Shown in pieces: positions 1-12,370 of a stretch of DNA of 64,000 nucleotides (positions are counted from its first letter, which is position 1; every line of letters starts with the position of its first letter). The notes under the pieces were generated by a model that did no database searches, was not told the origin of the DNA, and saw nothing but the letters and a program-made list of their open reading frames with translations. The position numbers and the translations under genes are program-made. This DNA comes from Mixophyes australis (lineage: Eukaryota > Chordata > Amphibia > Anura > Limnodynastidae): the NCBI GenBank assembly GCA_036250195.1, contig JAVHZZ010000009.1, positions 100,586,771-100,650,770 on the forward strand, given 5' to 3'.

Positions 1-493
1 CCTGTCAGCCAATCACACAGACTTCTGCTTTTTCATCCTGCCACTCATACTGCTTACCCAGACCCTGGTTGTTGACTCCTATGATTCAGTTGACCTCCTG
101 TCACAACTATAGTTTGTATCTGATTATTGTTGCCAGTTTATGTTATTGTTCCTACTCCTAGTAAGCCTTGTCATTTACATTACTTTGCATTTTTAGAAGT
201 TTGTCTCTTATATGTTCTGTTTATATACGTCCATATATAAACCAATACAATTGTACACATGTCCTGAGGACTTGTGTAACTGAGAACTGGTGAGCTTATA
301 GCACTAAATGAGAAATAGGTGAAGATACTAAATGGTTCTATAGGTTTATTGGAATGCCGATGGCAACATTAGACTTTGCAACCCTCGCATGTATCTCCTT
401 CTCTTTCTGTTATTTTGGTGCCAAAGCCCCATTCTATGTTAGCTTTGATGTCTTTTTCTGGCTTCTTACAGTTTAGGGATGTTGGGAATTGTA
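1..493. other. Spacer without recognised feature
   Basis: No coding similarity, terminal repeat or RNA gene was recognised on either strand. The stretch is ordinary mixed-composition DNA leading into a SINE fragment. Confidence 0.5.
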
Positions 494-713
494 ATCATCA
501 TTATCATCATCATCACCATTTTTCTATAAAGCGCCACTAATTCCGCAGCCCTGTACAGAGAACTCACTCACATCAGTTCCTGTCCCATTGGAGCTTACAG
601 TATAAATTCCCTAACATACACACACAGACAGACAGAGAGACTAGGGTCAATTTTGATAGAAGCCAATTAACCTACCCGTATGTTTTTGGAGTGTGGGAGG
701 AAACCGGAGCACC
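494..713 (-). repeat. SINE fragment, tRNA-like head lost
   Basis: The sequence runs from a degenerate ATC-rich tail through a GCGCCACTAATTCCGCAGC block and a block beginning GTACAGAGAACTCA to GTGTGGGAGGAAACCGGAGC. The same order is seen in the full copy at 22,941-23,780. On the minus strand the tRNA-derived head is missing, so this is a truncated copy. The tail resembles the tail of the L2-type LINEs in this window. Confidence 0.75.
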
Positions 714-2012
714 AGGAGGAAACTATGTATATACATACAATTTCCCATTTTTTTAATGGGATGCACAGTATCCTGCAAAATCTTTGGTTAGTTTGGTGAA
801 ATCATTGCTATTTTTAACATTTATTATTAACATTAGAAACATAACAAATTGAAGTGTTTAAAAAGTGATTGAATCAAACTGTTCAATGTTGATATCCCAG
901 GTTTAGGCCTAGTGTGTTATAACGTTCATATGGTATATTGGCACCAAAAACAGAAACACTTACAACAATACCTTACAACAATAAAGGAATAATGAAGATA
1001 ATCTCTATATATATTTAATAGCACCATTATAAGCATCAGGATAATGCAGGTTATAAAGTTGTACTGACCTGTGCTAAAGGCAGATCCAGTGCTTAGAAAT
1101 AAATATGCTGTAAATTAGGATAAAGTAGTGATCTGTATATATGAACACAAGTATTAATTTACATTTACCTTCTTTAGTTAAGATCATATATTATTCAAAC
1201 ATGAATAGTGTTGTGAAAAAAAATTAAAGGGTAGACATACCAATAAATGCTATTGCTGAACATTCACTATATATCTATAACTTCCAAATTTATTTGCACC
1301 CTTTTCAAACACATACTTGAGACATCACACCATGGGTAAAGAATACTTTTTCTGTAAGTAAGAAAACAGTATATCCGCGTAATCTGATTGTCTCAATTCC
1401 AGCAATTTCCTTAGAAAAATACAATATAAAGGTCCTTAGGTCAATTAAAGTGTTTAATAAACCCTTTAATACATGTGTTTATTTATATGTATATGTATAG
1501 TAAACATTCTCAGTATTGCAGATGATAAAACAGAATGAATCTGTGATAGGTGAAAAACTGTCCTTGATTTGTTGTCTTACGATGGGTAGACTGTGTAACA
1601 CCCACATTTAAAGGTACCTATCAAAATTCTTAATTTCTGCTTTTTGTCCAAGAAATGACGCCTAATTCATCACACACATTTATGGATGCAATCTTCAACA
1701 ACACAGAGATTCTTTTCACCACAGTTCTAATCAAATTGTGATCTCAACGTAACACAAAGAAATATGTCTGAATGGTCTGAGATAATTTATTGAAATGATA
1801 ATAATAAATCCCATTGAGCCTTGCAACAACATATTTTTACGTTATGTGCTGTAGACTCAAAAGTGACCTTCTATTCATAATGCCCTATGACACACTCTTT
1901 TGATACTAAATTTACTGTATTCTCTTCACAAAAATCTAATTTATTTCTATATTTTGTACCTTACAAATCTCAATGATCAAACCATTTTAAAGAAGGAATT
2001 GTAATATTGTAG

Positions 2013-2013
<1 letters not shown>
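714..2013. other. AT-rich spacer
   Basis: Read on both strands. No open frame with protein-like character, no terminal inverted repeat and no known repeat was recognised. Confidence 0.5.

Positions 2014-2055
<42 letters not shown>
2014..2055. repeat. (TA)n microsatellite
   Basis: About 42 bases of uninterrupted alternating T and A. Confidence 0.95.
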
Positions 2056-2059
<4 letters not shown>

Positions 2060-2617
2060 CATTGTAGTTATTTAAGTCCTATATGTAAGAGGATGATGAC
2101 TAATAATTTGTAACTATAAGATCAAGAGATTTACACAAGTGATGTAGTATTCTTTAAAATTGCCTTTATTAACATATGGTTAAGATGCTTTGTATAATAT
2201 TTGAATAATAGACGCTAAGGTGTTAAGTTTATATATTTGTAATAAATGACAAAGCTTGCTTTGATAAACAACTGTATTAAATTTAATTTGTCTTTATGAT
2301 ATATTGACTCACTTAAGTAACTGCATTTAATGCAAAATAGAATTGCTATTAGTGATGACAATCCATTTACAATATGCAAAGTTTGATAGAAAAACAGCCA
2401 AAATCAATATACTCTGTTTTAACGTCCGTAGAATCAAATTTAAAAAGTTAAACAAATCCAGTTTTATGCTAGAATGTACTTTCCATTTCTGAATTCGGGC
2501 AATAAAATACATTTTTAATTACTTAAAACTTTAAAGATTTTCAAATGATGTGGACATTTTTATGGGTTAAATGAGCAAAATAGACCCAAAGGGATTATTT
2601 TTCACATATAACCCCTA

Positions 2618-2792
2618 GGGCTAGATTTACTAAGCTGCGGGTTTGAAAAAGTGGGGATGTTGCCTATAGCAACCAATCAGATTCTAGCTTTCAGTTATTT
2701 AGTACCTTCTACAAAATGACAGCTAGAATATGATTGGTTGCTATAGGCAACATCCCCACTTTTTCAAACCCGCAGCTTAGTAAATCTAGCCC
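2618..2792. mobile_element. 175-bp palindromic MITE, Harbinger-like termini
   Basis: The element begins GGGCTAGATTTACTAAGC and ends with its reverse complement. The two halves are near-perfect inverted copies around a short centre near TTTCAGTTATTTAGTACC. It is flanked on both sides by the trinucleotide CTA (2,615-2,617 and 2,793-2,795), a 3-bp target duplication as expected for PIF/Harbinger-type elements. It has no coding capacity. The same family is present at 5,036-5,210 and, interrupted, at 41,596-44,966. Confidence 0.85.
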
Positions 2793-2795
2793 CTA

Positions 2796-5032
2796 GTCTA
2801 TGTATGATCATTTACAGATCTATTTTATAATAGCGGGTAGCTGCCATTTACCTGTACTACAGAATCTCCATCTTCACTACAAACCTGATGATGTCAGTTT
2901 TGTAGTGTGCCATTAAGGACGAGCCATAAAGAGAAGCCTACAATCACTGAAGTTGGAAATGTTCTAGTACAGAGAAGTCTTAGGTAGACTTTATTAGAGA
3001 ATGCATGTAGTAAACATTCATACATAGGATAATGGTTATATTTGAAGTCAATTTAGTGCGTTTAATCCCTTATAAAAAAAAGAGTATCTAAAGGTAGAGT
3101 TAACCTTTGATATTTTTAGTACATACACTATGTGTACCTATTTTATGTATGACTAGGAAGAAGGTCGTTCTCAAAATAATAAAATACAGCACCAGTTTAA
3201 AGGACATATGGAGAGTCATATAAAATGGATGAGTTTGTAATTTGTAGTATGACTTAGCAACATATGCCTCATTGTGATTTACGTTGTCAGGTGTTTTGAG
3301 GCTATTACAAGGGCCAGGCACCTAGTTATTGTGTAAGCACTGAAAGATAATTACTTTGTTAGTACATTGTTATAGATGCAGAACACCTTCTTTCTATATC
3401 TCCCATGCGCTAACCTTATCCTAAATGGCCACTCCACTAGGCACATGGACTCCTGAATGACAATGTGTGGCTATACTATTGTAATATTGGTCAGCAAAAC
3501 CATGTTGGTGGTTTGTTTTCTTTATTTAACAACACAATTTTATTAACAAATATAAAGCATAGGATCTAACCAATTGCTGGAGGTACACATTTTTGGTGGT
3601 GGGGGCATAGTATTACAAAACAATAAATTAGCATTTACAGTGAAAGGACTATACAATGTATTCAGTGCATTCAACAAATACTTCCTTTGCTTGGTACACA
3701 GACAAAAAATTATACTTTTATGCCATTCACAGCAAAGCAAAAAAGTGAATATGTAGCATAGCCCACGATATACATCACCTTATTCCAGTATAACTACCTA
3801 ATGCCTACCACAAATAGCACACTGAACCCTGCATATATCTGTGTGCCCTGCAAAACTGCGTCTTACATAACATGATCCTATGTCCATCATTATAGTCCAG
3901 CCTAAGTTAATATCCCCCTACCCATAACATACAGTCCAGTGTATACAATCCTGTGTCTATTACTACTGCTTCATACCAACCACGCAATCACATAGCAACG
4001 TACAGCCCCATGCCCACCATAGAAACATCATGCCTGCCACATTATGTGGTATACCATATGCATCCCTATATTAAACATGATAGCCTTATGCACAGCACAA
4101 TTATATCCATGTGACCAAATTGAGAGCATCATGACAACTGCAGTCTTATTTCCATTACAGTCTTTCACCCAGCACAGCAAACTCATGACCACCAGGTTTA
4201 AAGACATCTCATTTAACCCCTTGAGAGCTTATAATTCCTTATGGATTCTTGTAGGGATCACATTCTCTCATAGGTGTCCCTTTTTTATTTTATGACTATG
4301 AATTATTTCCTCCTAAATGAAATCTTCCAGCTCCTTTATTGAGTTTGTTACAAGTCACTGAGCCCTTTCTAGCACCATAATGTCCTTGCTACGCATTATG
4401 CCCAAAGCTATCCAATGCTCACTTTGATACATGACAGCAATCTCTGGAAAAGATAAATATTTTCCTTCTTTGCATGTGTTTTCTGAGAAATACTATGGTC
4501 TTTCATTGTTTTTGTAAATACCCAAAAAGAAATTGATAACCAACATTTTATTTTTATATTTTAATATATTTTATTTTTATTTCTGCACAGTTTTAAGCTT
4601 TGCAAGGAAATATAAATAGACATTTTGGCACATTCATACTTTGACTTCTCAAATGTTTAATATAGGTTTGAGATGTCATGGGCACTTCATAGACATGTTG
4701 AGATATGTTGAAGTACATATGATTTTATAGTAATAGAAGTGTTATGCTTTCAGCAATTTACTATGGTGCAGAATTAAAAAAATAAGTACTAGAAATGTTT
4801 TCAATAAGGGTGATTTAAAATAAATTGCAAATAATTTGGGACCCAAAATATTACCATTTCCGCAAATGTTCCAGTTTGGCTGCCTCATGCATCCATGAGT
4901 TTATACCTATTTTTAGATTATTGGAAATGACATGACAAATCAATTTAAACTACTTTTGAACTTCTGTTATGGCATTGCAAGGCCCATCGGAAATACACAT
5001 GTGGACACAGTAAAAAACATCAATTAAAAGTC
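2796..5032. other. AT-rich spacer
   Basis: No coding similarity or element termini recognised. The short open frames at 3.1-4.3 kb have low-complexity or random-looking translations and no supporting context. Confidence 0.45.
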
Positions 5033-5035
5033 CTA

Positions 5036-5210
5036 GGGCTAGATTTACTAAGCTGCGGGTTTGAAAAAGTGGGGATGTTGCCTATAGCAACCAATCAGAT
5101 TCTAGCTTTCATTTATTTAGTACCTTCTACAAAATGATAGCTAGAATCTGATTGGTTGCTTTAGGCAACATCCCCACTTTTTCAAACCCGCAGCATAGTA
5201 AATCTAGCCC
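5036..5210. mobile_element. 175-bp palindromic MITE, second copy
   Basis: It has the same termini, length and internal sequence as the copy at 2,618-2,792, with a few substitutions. It is flanked by CTA at 5,033-5,035 and 5,211-5,213. Equal length and high identity suggest one burst of a single non-autonomous family. Confidence 0.85.
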
Positions 5211-5213
5211 CTA

Positions 5214-6179
5214 GTCTACTTACACTTTAGGACCGCAACTTTATTTTTTATAGTTTCCCTTAAAATGATGTTCAATTTAGCTTAATTTGTTTATTAAATT
5301 ATTCATTAATGACTGTTTATATTATATGTCACTTTTATATATTTGAATTTTTTTTCAAATTGGTTGTAGTGCACCAAGAAATGTATCTTTCTTTATAAAG
5401 TAAAGCTAAAGATTGCAAAAAGGCATCTCATTGAAATGACCAAGGGCTGGTTTCCATTAGCTATGATAGCATGTAACAATCAAGTCATTTTTGAGCATAG
5501 AAACACTAAATAAAAAAAATCCACTGTAGGCACGATATGGAATATTATATTAACAAGTTTCTATCAAACAAGAAACAGCCACCTTTATATAAAGAGAAAA
5601 AAATCAAATAAAAACACTAAGCTATTAAATATAAATCAAAATAAAAAAAGCAAAACCTATGTCTATACACAATAGTAAGATTTATTAAAATGTAATACAC
5701 ATATAGCTAAAAATAGAAATATAAACCAATTTATTAAAAGTTTCTGTATATATGGAACAAATTGTCCCTCAGTGGCGGTAGTTCTGCCACTGTTGTAGAT
5801 GTAGCAGAGTATTTATTGCCTTCTACTAGCACATGGCTTCTGAACCACTGTATGCTGCTGACAGAACAGCTAGCTTCTCAGATCTAGGATTTACCCCATC
5901 TTCAAACTTTAAACAGACTATTAAGTCAGAGATTATGTATATAGTACTAGAGATATGACTATAAAAGCAAAGCACAGACAAATATAGGACAATTTCCTTT
6001 TCCTGTTTAGCATATAGGCACAAGCATGGAATAGGTCAATTTAAAAAAAAATAGCCCCCAAGGGTGGACTACATGCATAAATGCATACTAGAGCTTGCTG
6101 GAAAAAATATAGTAAAATAATAGAATAAAGAAAAAGAACAAAAAAAATTAAAATAATTTTTCAAAGTTTAACAACTTCA
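5214..6179. other. AT-rich spacer
   Basis: No feature recognised. The part from about 5,560 to 5,720 is notably A-rich with scattered homopolymers. Confidence 0.45.
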
Positions 6180-6328
6180 GGGGTAAATGTATGAACCTCC
6201 GGATTCTTCAACTCCGGTGAGTTCAGCGTCCTCAGTGCTTAAATTTAAAGTGGCGCTGCATTGTAAATGGAAACTTCCCTTTACAATGCAGCGCAGCTTT
6301 AAATTTAAGCGCTGAAGACGCCCCCAGG
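6180..6328. mobile_element. Truncated palindromic MITE, GGGGTAAATGTAT family
   Basis: The left terminus GGGGTAAATGTATGAA and the arm up to GGCGCTGCATTGTAAA are present. The right arm returns through TTTACAATGCAGCGC but stops near GCTGAAGACGC without its terminus. It is a diverged, 3'-truncated relative of the perfect hairpin at 57,992-58,180. Confidence 0.75.
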
Positions 6329-8270
6329 ACTTTATTGGTTTTCCCCATGATACGTCTTTTTCTTACTATATACAAGTAAATTTTATATATATTTTTGTAA
6401 CTTAAAGAGCTTAATTTTGGTAGAATTTATGTGTAAATACATCTAGTATATTCAACATTATGTATGGAAAACATGCAAAGATTGGGGAAAGTCACTTTTC
6501 CCTTATTCTTCCACTAGTTGCTTCTAGTGTAACCCCAAATATTTATATTAAAATTATATGGGCATATGTGTGAAAAATGTAAGTGAATGTAATTTGATAG
6601 TTATACAATGAAGACAGTAGGAGAAGGGGTGGTATGGTATATAAGTATATACCAGCCCACTTTGACCATTGGGTATAGATGTAAAAAAATATATAACAAA
6701 AAAATAGTAGTGTTACATAATGTGTACAATCAAACAATATTACCAGTTAACACTTTTATAAAATATTTTATATAGTTTCGAGAATTAACTTTAAACTGAA
6801 AGATAAATAATACCTTCTTTTACTACACTGAACATTATTGAACGTCAAATGGCAAGACCGTACAAATGAAACATGAACAGTGAAATCTAAAAAATATTAA
6901 ATAGGAATATAGACTTATCATTACATGTTACAAAAAGGAGTGAATAGTCCCATCAAACCTCTTACAGTACATCACTTAAATAGACAGTTGAAAACTATTG
7001 TAAAATAGTATGAATGAGCGAATATGTTCATGAATATATTTTAGTATGGATTTACTATAAATAAAAATAAAGTTCTCTATTATTAAAATTATTTTTTCAA
7101 GTTGTTGGCAACTAAAAATTGCTGAAGTTGTAAATTGTTAATTATTTGAGAAAATAAAATGAAATAAAATTGAATAGAATAAAATCACAGAAAGGAATCT
7201 CATAACCCTGATTGAGTTCATTTGGATGAGAATTATTCCTTTGTGATAATCTGAGTAATCTATTTTCTCCACTTTCTCCCTGTTCTACATGTTTACTGTC
7301 ATTGAATCTTACACTACTGGGATTCAAATAATGGCATTTCTTAAAGTAGCTTGGTATGCTATGATTTTCAATTTTTTTTTATTTTAATAGGTTCTAGAAT
7401 TCAAAGTTTGATTGTCCATATGGTTTTCACAGTACATATATATAAAGGCTGACAATCCAACATGTAACCCTTAAAATAATTATTGCAGTTCATTAAAGAA
7501 GTTAGTTCTCTTATTATTATTTTTAATTTGCTGTGTAAATGCTCGTGTTTTTTTTATGGGAATGCATTTTACAAGAAGTGCAAAGCAAGCAAACCTTTTT
7601 TGAGCTAATCATCTGAAGGAGTATTTACATTTTATTCTAAATAACTTGGTGAAAATATGTGTTTTTATTGTTAAACCTCTATAAAATAAACTGTGTCCTG
7701 TCTCTCTTATAGTTTAGTATAGGAGATATAAAAGGCTCGTTCGTGTGGCTTAGCAGCAGCAGCATAAAACAGTATTTATTAAAAATAACTCATTAATTCA
7801 AAATTAATTACTCTCTAAAACTTTATTTCATTTTAATAAATGTTTTATTTTGGCCAAATGTACAAAGTCCGTGTTAAATGCTTCTATTTATAATATAATT
7901 TCCCAGACTTTGATCTCTACAATAAGTAAACTTTCAAGTTGAATTAATCTTCTATTTTCAATATTTCATTAAAACCAAATTGACTAGTGCAACCCATAAT
8001 AGAACACATTATGCTAATAAGATAACCAATTGTGCATCAATACAATTTAAACAGTTATGCAGCAACCAAAAGTAAAGAATAATCAATAAATGTGTAAAAA
8101 TTAAATTCTGCAATGCACTTGACTGTCTTTAAAATTCAAACAATAGAATTAAATAAAAATTATAGAACAAACTGAATATTAGTTTTTCCCCAAATCCTAC
8201 TACAAGAGAATAGCTGAATTATTGAATTGAAATCCATTTTTCAGAAACACTTAATATTACACACAAACTT
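6329..8270. other. AT-rich spacer
   Basis: No recognisable gene or repeat on either strand. Short open frames here are not supported by any family signature. Confidence 0.45.
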
Positions 8271-8400
8271 AATGGTCACTTTAATTAGGTACACCTGTTC
8301 ATTAATGCAAATCTAAAATTAGCTAATCATGAGGAGGTAGTTGGGTCTTAAAAAAGTCTGATTAAATGAGAAAAGTCAAGACCAAAATCTCTACTATTTA
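8271..8400 (+). mobile_element. Tc1/mariner 5' end fragment
   Basis: The stretch GGTCACTTTAATTAGGTACA followed by an AATGCAAAT block and a diverged continuation resembles the 5' end of vertebrate Tc1-like elements, where a GGTCACTTTATTAGGTACAC-type terminus is familiar. Similarity fades after about 8,400. The related coding copy lies at 30,560-31,615. The assignment comes from remembered family character and not from alignment. Confidence 0.45.
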
Positions 8401-8929
8401 GGATATTAATAAATGGGACCCATTTCAAAAGCTTTGTTAGCAGGTAGACTGAGGATAATATTGTAGGAGGCAGTTTTTTACATAGAAGCCACTTCACTGC
8501 AATAGCCATGAGGATTTCTTTTACAGAATACTGTCCCCAAGTTGGTCAGTAAGTTAGATAGGCGGGCTGGATTGAAGTCTGATGGCAATAATTTAAGCAA
8601 CAACTTAAAAAATATGTTTTAAAGTATAATGGGATGAAAACAGAAGACTAGTTGGGTGTCTTTGTAAGATTTGGGTAGAAATGCAGTGGGAGTGCCATTG
8701 AGGTTTGTATAGTGGGGTCTATGTTAGTGAACTGATTGAAGCAGTGAGTGTAGTGTGGGTGTTACATTTTTTTTTGTAGGATTTTTAATTATTCACCTAT
8801 GCCTATTTCTTGTTGCTAAATTGGGGGAAATGTCTGGATGTTTAGCCTCCATTAGTAAATCATTTTATTTTGAGCTCTTGTTATTCCTACACTACAATTT
8901 ATATCATTAAAATTAATTTACAGTCTATT
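8401..8929. other. Spacer, possible Tc1 continuation
   Basis: A few short words, such as GGCGGGCTGG near 8,560, could be remains of a Tc1 5' region, but nothing can be aligned with confidence. Confidence 0.3.
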
Positions 8930-9055
8930 TTCTAATGATCTCTTCACAACTGTCACCCCACAACTGAAATGGTTTGAGAAAATAGCTGAAGCATATGAAG
9001 TGTGGAATTCCACCTCGTTACTACCTCTTGCTGGGTGTGATACATATGTTGCCCA
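8930..9055 (-). pseudogene. hAT transposase fragment
   Basis: On the minus strand this short stretch resembles the R-W-N-S-T segment of hAT transposases, in the form GTGGAATTCCAC followed by a CTTCATATGCTTCAG-like continuation. The same motif occurs in the larger hAT remnant at 10,540-11,640. It is only about 40 codons and is frameshifted. Confidence 0.4.
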
Positions 9056-9094
9056 TATAAATGTCTAACAGGTAACTGTTCAACACCATAATAT

Positions 9095-9385
9095 AGACAG
9101 GGCTGCAAAATCGACACCAAAGACATTGACAGTTTAATTAGGTCACCAGCTGAAATGTAGGGAGTATTATTAGGGTGACAATTTAAATGTAGATAGTATT
9201 ATTAAGTCAACAATAGTATCCCTAACCTTAAATCTGTCCCTAACACTAACCTTAAAACTAACCATAATAATACTGACAATCATGTGAATTGTCGACCTAA
9301 TAATACTGTCAACATCTAAATTATCAACCTAACGTTGTTGACTTTCTGAACGTCAACCAAATGAATGTCTAGCTGTCGACCGCAT
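9095..9385. repeat. Degenerate inverted array of GTCGAC/GTTGAC motifs
   Basis: Units of roughly 30-35 bp combine a GTCGAC-like hexamer with TATTATTAGG. The left half carries them in one orientation (TATTATTAGGGTGACAATTT) and the right half as the complement (CCTAATAATACTG). CCCTAACCTTAA and CCCTAACACTAACC words lie in the centre. The overall form is a palindromic non-autonomous element whose family I cannot name. Confidence 0.5.
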
Positions 9386-9407
9386 AGCATTTTACACAAG
9401 GCCATAA

Positions 9408-10028
9408 TGTTATGATTCTGTTAAAAAACAAATTCCTTATAATTACAGCCATGGAGCCAGAAATGTGATACTAACATTAAACTGTTTATTGCAGCAAACA
9501 CATAGTCCATGTGAAGAAAAAATAAAGAGAGACCAGTTCAGGCTTGATAAATCAACGGACTTCTGGGTATAGCAAAATAGCAGGTAATAATAATGAAATA
9601 CATGAAAATGAAAATACAGATAATGAAAATGCAGCAGGTAACTTAGCTGAAGCTACATGACAGCAATAGCCAGGAATTCTAGAAACTATAAGTTAGTAGT
9701 GTGTCTAGGCATGAGACAGACATCAGGTAGGTTTCCAAGAGATAAGGTACAGGTGAGTAGCAGAAGCTGGCTAAAAGAGGGATTTCCACAGAAACAGCAA
9801 TAAACAAAGCAGGTCGTCGAGGGACAAACAAACATTAATGACCAGCACAGGAACCTGGGAGAAGCTGGTATAAGTAATGAGTGACAGAGGTGTGCAATAA
9901 TGGGGAGCAGAGATTAACTCCTTCCAGTGAGTAGAGAATGTCCATAGGAGGAGAGCATCACCTCTGGCGGAATGGAGGTACACACCCAGGAACAGGACAA
10001 CGGCAGAGGCTAAAACAGAGTCTTAACA
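9408..10028 (-). mobile_element. Solo LTR, 621 bp, Ty3/gypsy-like
   Basis: The block begins TGTTATGATTCTG and ends CTTAACA, so the inner ends are a TGTTA/TAACA inverted pair. It is flanked by an exact 5-bp duplication CATAA at 9,403-9,407 and 10,029-10,033, the hallmark of LTR integration. Read on the minus strand it contains an AATAAA-type polyadenylation signal in GCAATAAACAG near its 3' end. No internal region accompanies it, so it is a solo LTR left by recombination. Assignment to Ty3/gypsy is inferred from the 5-bp duplication and general character. Confidence 0.85.
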
Positions 10029-10033
10029 CATAA

Positions 10034-10539
10034 TGTAAAATAGTGCAAGATATAATTCTTCTTGGGGCAAACCACCCACTCATATGTTAAAAAGACATGC
10101 ATAGTTTAATAAACCAAGCACTTTAGGAACAGGGACTGCCAGTTTTTTGTGGCTGAAGTGCTTGATTTATTTCGGCTCCCACAAAAAAGAACATTTTGGT
10201 TGCTGGTTGATGAACTTGAGAATAGATAGTGATTTAAATCAAATACTAAAGGGCATTTGGCTGGCTGTGGTCATCTTCCTGTATGTTGACAATGTAATCA
10301 CCCTTATTATCCTAATCAGTGATATCAAGATTATCATCACACAATCTTAGTTTGTCCCCACTGGAATCTTGTATTACAGATTCGGTTTGTAATTGGCAGC
10401 AAGAACGGTTTTCCTTTTACAATTTGTAGTTCATTTTGCTGAACACCAGTTTTTCTACATATTTGTAAAGTCGGCACGCTGAAAACCATTGGGTTTTGGT
10501 GAAGTAAATAAAGAACTTAATCTACAAAGCCAACATACA
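10034..10539 (-). other. Spacer, possibly 3' part of the hAT remnant
   Basis: No motif strong enough to annotate. The stretch directly follows the hAT transposase remnant on the minus strand and may hold its decayed C-terminus. Confidence 0.3.
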
Positions 10540-11640
10540 TTGCAAAATCGCTAAGATTAATCTACTCTTTCAGCTTCTCCAGCTGCATTTCCAGTAGTTT
10601 GATTAAGGGTATGACTTGACTTTGGCTAGCAACATTTGAACTTGCTTAATTTGTTACAATATCAAATGGTTTCAGTAGCTTGCATAAAACAGAAAGGATT
10701 CTCCAGTGTGTTGAGTAAAGTAACATTTCCCTCTTTTCCGTGTATCATGCATTGATGTGTAGCTTTTTTGTGGCTTCTTGTTGTTCCTCCAGTCACTGAA
10801 GAATATAGAGTGTGGAATTCCACTTGTTTGCTACCTCTTGCTTCAGTTGGTGACATGGTAGATGATATAGTTTTTGCAGCTGGAATGACCTACATGCCAT
10901 CGCTGAATGTCAAAAGTGTCCAGAAATTTTATGGGCCACGGAAAGCATCTCTTGCACTGACCTCTAATTTTTTAAGAAATTCTGCATCACCAAATTTATT
11001 GTGTATGCAAAGCATGGTACATGTTGAAATGTATCCAGTCATAATGCACACAATGTTTGCTCCATTATCACAATGAGTAATCCCGAGGAGAGATCCTTAA
11101 CAGACTGAGCCATTTTGCTATGGCATTTCTGAGTTCTTTCCAACAGACTGACAACGCTAACTTTCTTTATTAAACCAACAATACAAAAAGCAACTTGCTG
11201 TGAATGACCTGACATTGTGTTCTAGCACTACCATGATGAATAGATGAGGAGGAGGATGATGCTGCTGTTGCTAATGGCAATACACCTAGTCAGTGGGCTA
11301 TCACAGTCATGTAGTCTTTTGTTTGACAAGTACCGCTTGTCCACATATCTGTAGTTAAGTGGATAATCTCTACAATGACAAATACTGAATTACTTTTTCT
11401 TTAACCCCCTGGTGTTGCTGAGGAATTGCTGTTCTAGAGAAATGGGATTGAGATAGAATTTGGTAGCGTGGACACATAACCTCAGTGATTGTTACCTTAC
11501 AATTATTCTGACACTGCTCCACAATATAATTACAATCTAGAGAATTGGCTATTTTTTGGGGGAGGGGGGTGTGCTGCTCAGAGTCAAAGAACACCCTGTT
11601 CTTTCTAAAGATGTCACTAATACTGCCCTTCACACAATTG
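10540..11640 (-). pseudogene. hAT-family transposase, decayed
   Basis: Minus-strand translation, with frame changes and stops, gives successive segments in the order of a hAT (Ac/Tam3) transposase. An early segment contains RYQILSQSHFSRTAIP (11.5 kb), the region between Myb/BED-like head and catalytic core. Next comes a THCDNGANIVC segment (about 11.05 kb) holding the catalytic-Asp context. A diverged R-W-N-S-T segment (about 10.8 kb) follows, then a stretch near 10.6 kb resembling SNVASQSQVIPLIKLLE. hAT transposases cut and paste their element and leave 8-bp target duplications. None of these segments is joined in one frame, so this copy is inactive. Termini were not located. A part of the N-terminal region is duplicated at 11,728-11,830. 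Confidence 0.6.
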
Positions 11641-11691
11641 CATAATTAGATTGCACAATTAGATTTAAACACTTGGGATTTTAAGAGCAAG

Positions 11692-11693
<2 letters not shown>

Positions 11694-11727
<34 letters not shown>
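11694..11727. repeat. (TA)n microsatellite
   Basis: About 34 bases of alternating T and A. Confidence 0.95.
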
Positions 11728-11731
<4 letters not shown>

Positions 11732-11830
11732 GGGGTGCTGGTAAGAGTCAAAGAGTGCCCTGTTTTTTGGCTGCCTACTAAAGATGTCACTGATACTGCC
11801 CCTCACACAATTTCATTCTGAATGAAATAT
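11728..11830 (-). repeat. Local duplication of hAT remnant segment
   Basis: The words AGAGTCAAAGA, CCCTGTT, AAAGATGTCACT and TACTGCCC recur in the same order at 11,560-11,640 and 11,740-11,815. The downstream copy has diverged and is separated from the first by the TA repeat. It is a tandem duplication or a second copy of the same element. Confidence 0.6.
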
Positions 11831-12179
11831 TTGGGGTTCTAAAACCATGAAATATATTTGCATTTTCGGGTATGCTGCTCATTATGCGATGGCACTGCTT
11901 AACTGTTCTATTTTAATAAGCATGCTCCAGAGGATTATTTGTGTTTTCAAAGCTGAAGAAAATAAAGATTTTTTTTTACATGCTTGGAATAATTTACTTG
12001 ATTTTTTATGCACAACATAAAACCATTGGGATTACTCTTGTTAGGTATTTTTTTAAAGCTTACAAGATTAGAATTCTTAAAGATGAAGAACCTGGTGGTT
12101 GTTGAGTATTACTGGGTTTTTTTTTAAATAAATTTATTGGTAAACGAGGTGTGTGTTAAATTTTGGTTTGTATCATTAC

Positions 12180-12370
12180 AGGTCACTGGGTGGCAGGGTA
12201 TGCTCACACTTGTGGTTCCCCAAGTGGCAGCATGCACTGGCAGCCATGGGTATGCTGGTGCTTGTAGTGCTTTTATTGTGTTTAACCTTTTGTGTGCCAT
12301 CTGCTGTCAGGTCCTGCGCCTGTATTGCCGTCTGGCCCGCCGACTGCCAGCACAAGTTTTGATGTGTTTT
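12180..12370. repeat. Interspersed repeat with GGTATGCTGGTGCTTGTAG
   Basis: The core GGGTATGCTGGTGCTTGTAG with neighbouring CACACTTGTGG and GGCAGC words recurs at 51,950-52,110, inside the proposed old Harbinger element. Open frames over this stretch have no family signature and are treated as chance. Confidence 0.55.

Noticed and set aside
3100..4295. Several open frames of 60-83 codons on both strands
   Set aside because: Their translations show no domain or compositional signature. AT-rich DNA of this kind yields such frames by chance.
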